From contig CM065189.1 of the NCBI GenBank assembly GCA_033026295.1, positions 13,955,203 through 14,019,202 of the forward strand: DNA of 64,000 nt. The letters run 5' to 3'. The DNA is from Channa striata (taxonomy: Eukaryota > Chordata > Actinopteri > Anabantiformes > Channidae). The notes beneath the pieces were generated by a model that searched no databases, was not told the origin of the DNA, and saw only the letters and a list, made by a program, of their open reading frames with translations. Within the stretch, counting starts at the first letter, position 1. Each line of letters starts with the position of its first letter. Shown here in pieces: positions 54,999 to 60,900 of the stretch. Made by a program: the position numbers and the translations under genes.

Positions 54999-57900
54999 CA
55001 CAGAGAGAACTCTGCACACTAATGAATGGAACTCCTGCATTCTAATCCATCAGATTAATTGGAAGTGCCCAGCCATGGATTGAGGAATTTTTCATCCCCT
55101 AAGCCCTGCTCTTGTTCATTGCCTCTGTCTGCAGTCTCTGTTTGTTAAGTGGTGTAACATGCAGCAAGCTGTGTCTAGAAAATATTATGAAGTAATGTTT
55201 GTTTAGTTTTAGTAACGAAATAAAAATTCCTCCCTCGGATGCACACAGCTGTTGCTCATTCTGTGGGTTGTATTCGTTTCCCACAGTTCCACTATTTAGC
55301 AGTCTCCTAGAAGCTAGTGTTTTAGTAAAGACCACCTTAACCGAGACCAAGACAAGACCGAGACCTTAGTGTGTCGAGACCAAGTCAATTCCACAAAACC
55401 ACACCAATGAAATCAATGGATTTTTTAAAATATATATATATATAATATATACAAATCAGGCATAACATTATTCCAATCCATGACAATCCAATACAGCAGT
55501 CCTGCCATGAATTCTACTTTTACGACGCTATAATTTCTGTTTACAAGTTCAAAACTGACAGAAAGGTGAGACTTTCTACTATGTGTTTATTATTGAGGTT
55601 CAAAGTGGGTAGTGAAGTCATACTGGAGTGAATTAGAAGAAGAGGTGTGTCAGATGTTTTGGCAACCTCATTCATTTTAAATAAAGTGGCCAGAGAGCAG
55701 TTTAAATAATTAGGGCACGGTCGCACCATGCAGTGTTTATGTCGGAGCTGAACACATGGATTGGACTGTCACTGTTTTGGGGCTGCATTGGGCGCATCCC
55801 TTCTCACTATTACCTAATGCTAGAGCAAATCAGGTCACTTGCCAGCTAGGTGACAAATGGCTTAAACTAGTGTCCTGAAACATTTGGTATATACACAGTT
55901 GAATAATATGTAGAGCTAATATTAGCAAAATATGTATGTAAGAATGAAGATATTTTTAGAAGTTTTGCTACAAAGGCATGTTGCTACAGTACATCATCTA
56001 TTCCGCATTATAGTGTATATGTTTTCCTTACTGTAGCCTGCTTCTCTAGTCATCTCTGTTTGATTAATAAATGGGTGACTGAAAAACTGCACAACCACTA
56101 ATTAAAACCTTCTGATTGATTGTGATGATATTTACTCTATATAGAATTGGAATACGTACTTTAATTTACTGTAGTAGGGCACAGCAGTGAAATGCTGACA
56201 CTGTGCTTTACATTAAGAGAAATAGGCCACTTACAACTTGAACCCGTTTATGAACCTATGTCTGCAGAGCTGGAAGGTAAGGAATCAAAAGCATAACAAA
56301 TGGTTATACCAGCCACAGTAGAATCAGCTAATAGGATTTCGCTGGCAATTGCATGTTATGAAACTGTTTTTTCTATTATTTTGTCCACGACAATAAGCTT
56401 ATCAGTGATTACTGGGTACACAACAAATACTGTTTGCACTACAGTTCGACAGCAGCACATAAAACTGAACTGACTCCTCGGAATCTGAACGGAAACTGAG
56501 CATTATCATGAAGGAGGCTTTTACTTCAGGACTGTTGGATTAGACTGACTTAGTTTGAGCCCAGTAAACTTAGAACTGAGTGGGAATTTATTCATCCATT
56601 TCTGCAACAGCAAAGTCACCTCAGAGACTCAACAATATGCCCCTAATCAAATGGAAACTGGGGAGGTTTAGGAAGAAAGGACATGAAATCAGTCCCTATC
56701 TCTGATCTCCGTCCTCTGTCTGCTGCTGATAGCGACTCTCTCTCGCCTGGTTTGGGATTAGGACTGTCTCAGTGTCCACCAGAACATGTAGGACATTAGG
56801 TTGGACAATTAATGCATTAAGAGAAACACATCCAGATTTTCTAACTTTCAGCTTTAGGTGGATGTAAACTAAGATGATCCTAGCAGTTGGCCATTAACCT
56901 ACAAGCTGATTGTAGTGAACACATGATTGTGGATGAGGAACTGAAGCTATCTCTTTTCTGCATGTTTCTGATCTTTTAATAAGCTTTCATGAGTGATCAT
57001 TTCCTTTTGAGATTGACAATTTTTGGAGCATTTTTATACCCGGTGCCCTGATGTTGTCCGGTCAAGTTAAGGAGTAACTTTAACCTGCTCCACATAACTT
57101 GCTGAAATGCTAACCTTAGTGGTGTCTTAAAGAATTCATATCGTGAATATTTGTATTTTCATGCTCTAGTAAAAAATGCGTGCACTGTCAGGTAATGTTT
57201 ATTACTGTCTCAGATCCCGAATCTTTGTCCCCATGTGCAACTTTTTAACTTTGTTAATGTACCGAACCTTTCTGTCTGCTTCCTTTCCATGTGCCATTAA
57301 AACCACAAAAAGTGGTCTCACCTGTCTGAGTAATCATGGCGTTGCAGGATTGTTTGGTTTAGCCTCATTTTCTTACAGATGATTTAGCTGACATTTTTTA
57401 CTGACAGCCAATAACATCCAATCAGAAATAAGCGAAGTAATTGGCTGCATTTGAAGCAGGATGTTTTACATCAAAAAACAGTAAATGCTTAGACAATTTA
57501 GTGATTTTCCCACAGCTGTGGTCTTGGCTGGTCTTGGAAAAACAATACAGAGACTGCCCTGTCTGAGACCTAGACCAGACAGTCACAAGACTAAGACCAA
57601 TCTCGAGTAATCGACTGAGCTGGTCGCATTTACTGAAGATTTCCATGTGAGCTAGTAGGCTATTCATTTGTATATACATTTGTTTTTCTTGAATCACTCA
57701 GAAATCATTGAAGACACATTGCGCTGTATTCACTACAGCATCAAAATCATTTACTAACAAAGCAATAAAATAAATATATTAAATTAACCTTGCACTAGTT
57801 GTACGAAGAAAAACAAGAAAATAAATTAATAACTCTTTATCATTGCAATGACTATGCTGCTAATGGTTAAAGTGGGTGTAAGACAAATGGGTGTCCAGTT

Positions 57901-60900
57901 CCATCAAACACATAATGAATATACCATATGTGGAAAATGTCTCTTTAATAAAAATACAGAGATGTACATTTTTCCTAAGATGAAAGAAGACTGAAGGTTG
58001 TCAACAGAGCTTGTGCAAATGAATTTCTCACCAGTTCTACTGATGGTGATTTGTCACTGGACAAAACAAATGCCGCCCTAAACTGACTCACTGCCAGTTA
58101 TAAAAATATATATTTCTCACATACCATTCAACCTGCACAGTAGTGTGTGGACCCCAACTCTACACATGACAGTCTCTGGTCCAGTGTCTCTGGAAGTAAC
58201 CGTTCCTGTTTTGCTCCCCATCTTGCAGTTGCTTTAGTGAACTGTTCACCCCCCTGCTGGACACCAGACTTGGAAATCAAGCCTTCCCATCCACCTGCCT
58301 CAGGTGTAGACAAGCAAATGATTTTTGTTTTGGGTGAACTTGACAGCTCTGTCTCCTCACCTCTGGAGCTCTCTCTTGACCATCCGTCACAGCTATTGCT
58401 GTGGAGCTTGCCAGCCAGACAGGCTGGTGATCCAGCCCATCCTGGCCCTTGTTCAAGGCATTAACAAGAGTTCTGGGAAATTCTTTAAAGAAGACACTAT
58501 GGTGCCAAAATGTTAGCTTATTGGGAAAAAAGTCTGTGCTGCATGACCAACAAGGCATTTGTTTTTCTCTGTGCAATAATTTGACTCATCTGTTGTTTAC
58601 AGTTATAGAAACATCTTGTGCAAAAGGCAAACCTCCCTGCAGTTTGAACATTCTACAGCTATTTATAGTGTAGGTCGGAACAGATGACATATCTCTTTAG
58701 CAGCTAGAACAAATGATGCAGGACTTCTGTTAAATAATCAGTGAGTGTTTGTATACTCTGGTTTGCTACGCATGATAAACTTGTTTTATGAGTTTTGCCT
58801 TCAAAAATACTACTTAGTTAATGTACCGTGGTTTTACTGGATGTGGTGGCAACCTGGTCTCTCTTCAACCATATGTCCATGTAGGACCATCACAGTTATA
58901 GATGTGTAAGGAATAGTAATTCAAGTCTGCAAACTATTCAGCTGGTCGTGATGAAGTTAGTATTTTACCTGGTCTGGTTCTGTGTCCCTCCCAGGAGAAC
59001 AACCAGTTCTGCAAAGATAGTGGAGTCTTTGTTTTTGATTTTACGATGACTGAATGCAGGATCCACTTTTGTATGTTTTGAATTACTTTACCATGGAAAC
59101 TGAGCAACTGTGTGAAAAGTTGTTAGGATCAGCTATTAGGAAACTAATAGGCTTTTTGTAGGAGCAGGAAGAAAGAGACATAATCACCATGCAGTGATGG
59201 GTCCTTGTTTTTAAGTCAGAGTCCACCCACGTCTGACTAAATCTGAAATAACACAAAGTAAGAGTCTAAGTTTGTGCTATGTATGGAGCTGTTGGCTTGT
59301 TCCTCTCCTTACCCATTGTGGCTGTTTCCTCCTGTCTGTCAGCTGGGATTAAATTACTCCTTCGAAATAGGCTACTTGTAGTCCAACATGTTGTTCAGTC
59401 TTGTTTACAATGCATTATTCTAAACAAATAATGAAAACTAATTTGAATTATAGCTGGTAAAATTCCGGTGAGATCCACTGTGTGGGATGGATTGTGTTAA
59501 TTATGATGTGTTAATAACTATGGGTGAGAAAGTCTCCACCCATCAATGTCCAGAGTGTTTTCCAGGTTAGATGGATTTCAGAACCGATTTAATCACATAA
59601 AAAAATCCTTACTAGTCTTTGTGTCGGACATATTTAATTATAAAGTTAGCGTATAAAGTTACTGCTGTTATGTTTATGATGGTTTGTATTTGTTCTGCCT
59701 CACACTACTATGTGCACTAAAAGTGCTAGGAAGAGGGCAGGTTAGGTAACCACGCCGATGGCCTCACCCCTGAGAGGTTTGAATGAGGACAGACGACTTT
59801 ATTTAAATACAAATAAAAACCCCAGCCTCTGTCGGACAGTCAGGTTCTCTCTTTCTAATTAGTGTCCTATTTGTTCAGCGTGATCAAATTCTGACCATAC
59901 AACAGAGAGAGTTACTAAAACTCCAAATCCATTTAAAATTCCGTCAAGAAGCAAATTTAATGAGTTTCTGCTTGCAAGAGATTGTGAGTAACTAGGATCA
60001 GCTGAGTAGAAACCTCCAGGGGCGGTTGTGGCATGGGCAATAGAAGCGGAAGACCTTAAATTTTCAGCAACGCTATAATCACGCGTAGCAGTAAACTGAG
60101 CGGTACCTTTCTCACCATTTTCGAGCCTGTTAGTAATGCATTGCATTGATTCTTTGACGGGACACTCCACTTACACATAAGTAGGCTGAATGTGCGCCGT
60201 CTTTAGCATCTGAAAACTACAGACCAGATCGATTGTGACTCTGAAAACAGGGAGACAGGCGTGTTAAACCTCCTTTGGCCTTTAAGAATGGGGAAAACTA
60301 CTCTTCTACCCAGTGCCTTAAAATATGGCTGTCTCCATGACCAAATACATTTTTGTAACCATACAAAAGTCATTATTCATTTGTGGTCAACTGTTAGCGA
60401 TTCCCATAACGCACGGTTTGTCTTGTGTTTTCTTTTTCAATTTTCTTTATTGAGGATGAATATAATAAGAGTAAAACTGGTTTGTTTGGTTTTTTTTTTG
60501 TTGACGGGATGGAAAAATATTTCCTGACTCGCCCCAGCCTGACTGGTAAAGATCAAAAAACGCCAGTAGGCTACAATAATTCCCATGTAAAACCACATTT
60601 TACTTGAATTAAATATAACACATATGATCTAAATTAGACAGCTTTGGTCAGTGTGATCACCGATGTTGAGAAACGTGATTCAACATGTTTAATCAATCGA
60701 AAAAAGTGTTTCCTGTGTTGTAAACAAGGTGTTGAAGTGGCACCAGTGTTGCAGTACACTTTGCAAAGAGTAGGCTGGCGGATGCTTCCTGACAGCCCAA
60801 CACTGGCCGACAGTCAGTGCGTTGTGTCCTGGCCCTAACAACTGGTCCTGGACCTGCAAAATATCAAGATCCATCCACAAAATTCAATTTTAAGTTAATC

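Noticed and set aside
58147..58464. 105-codon + frame
   Set aside because: Overlaps competing frames on both strands and has no recognisable domain, splice signals or conserved motif.
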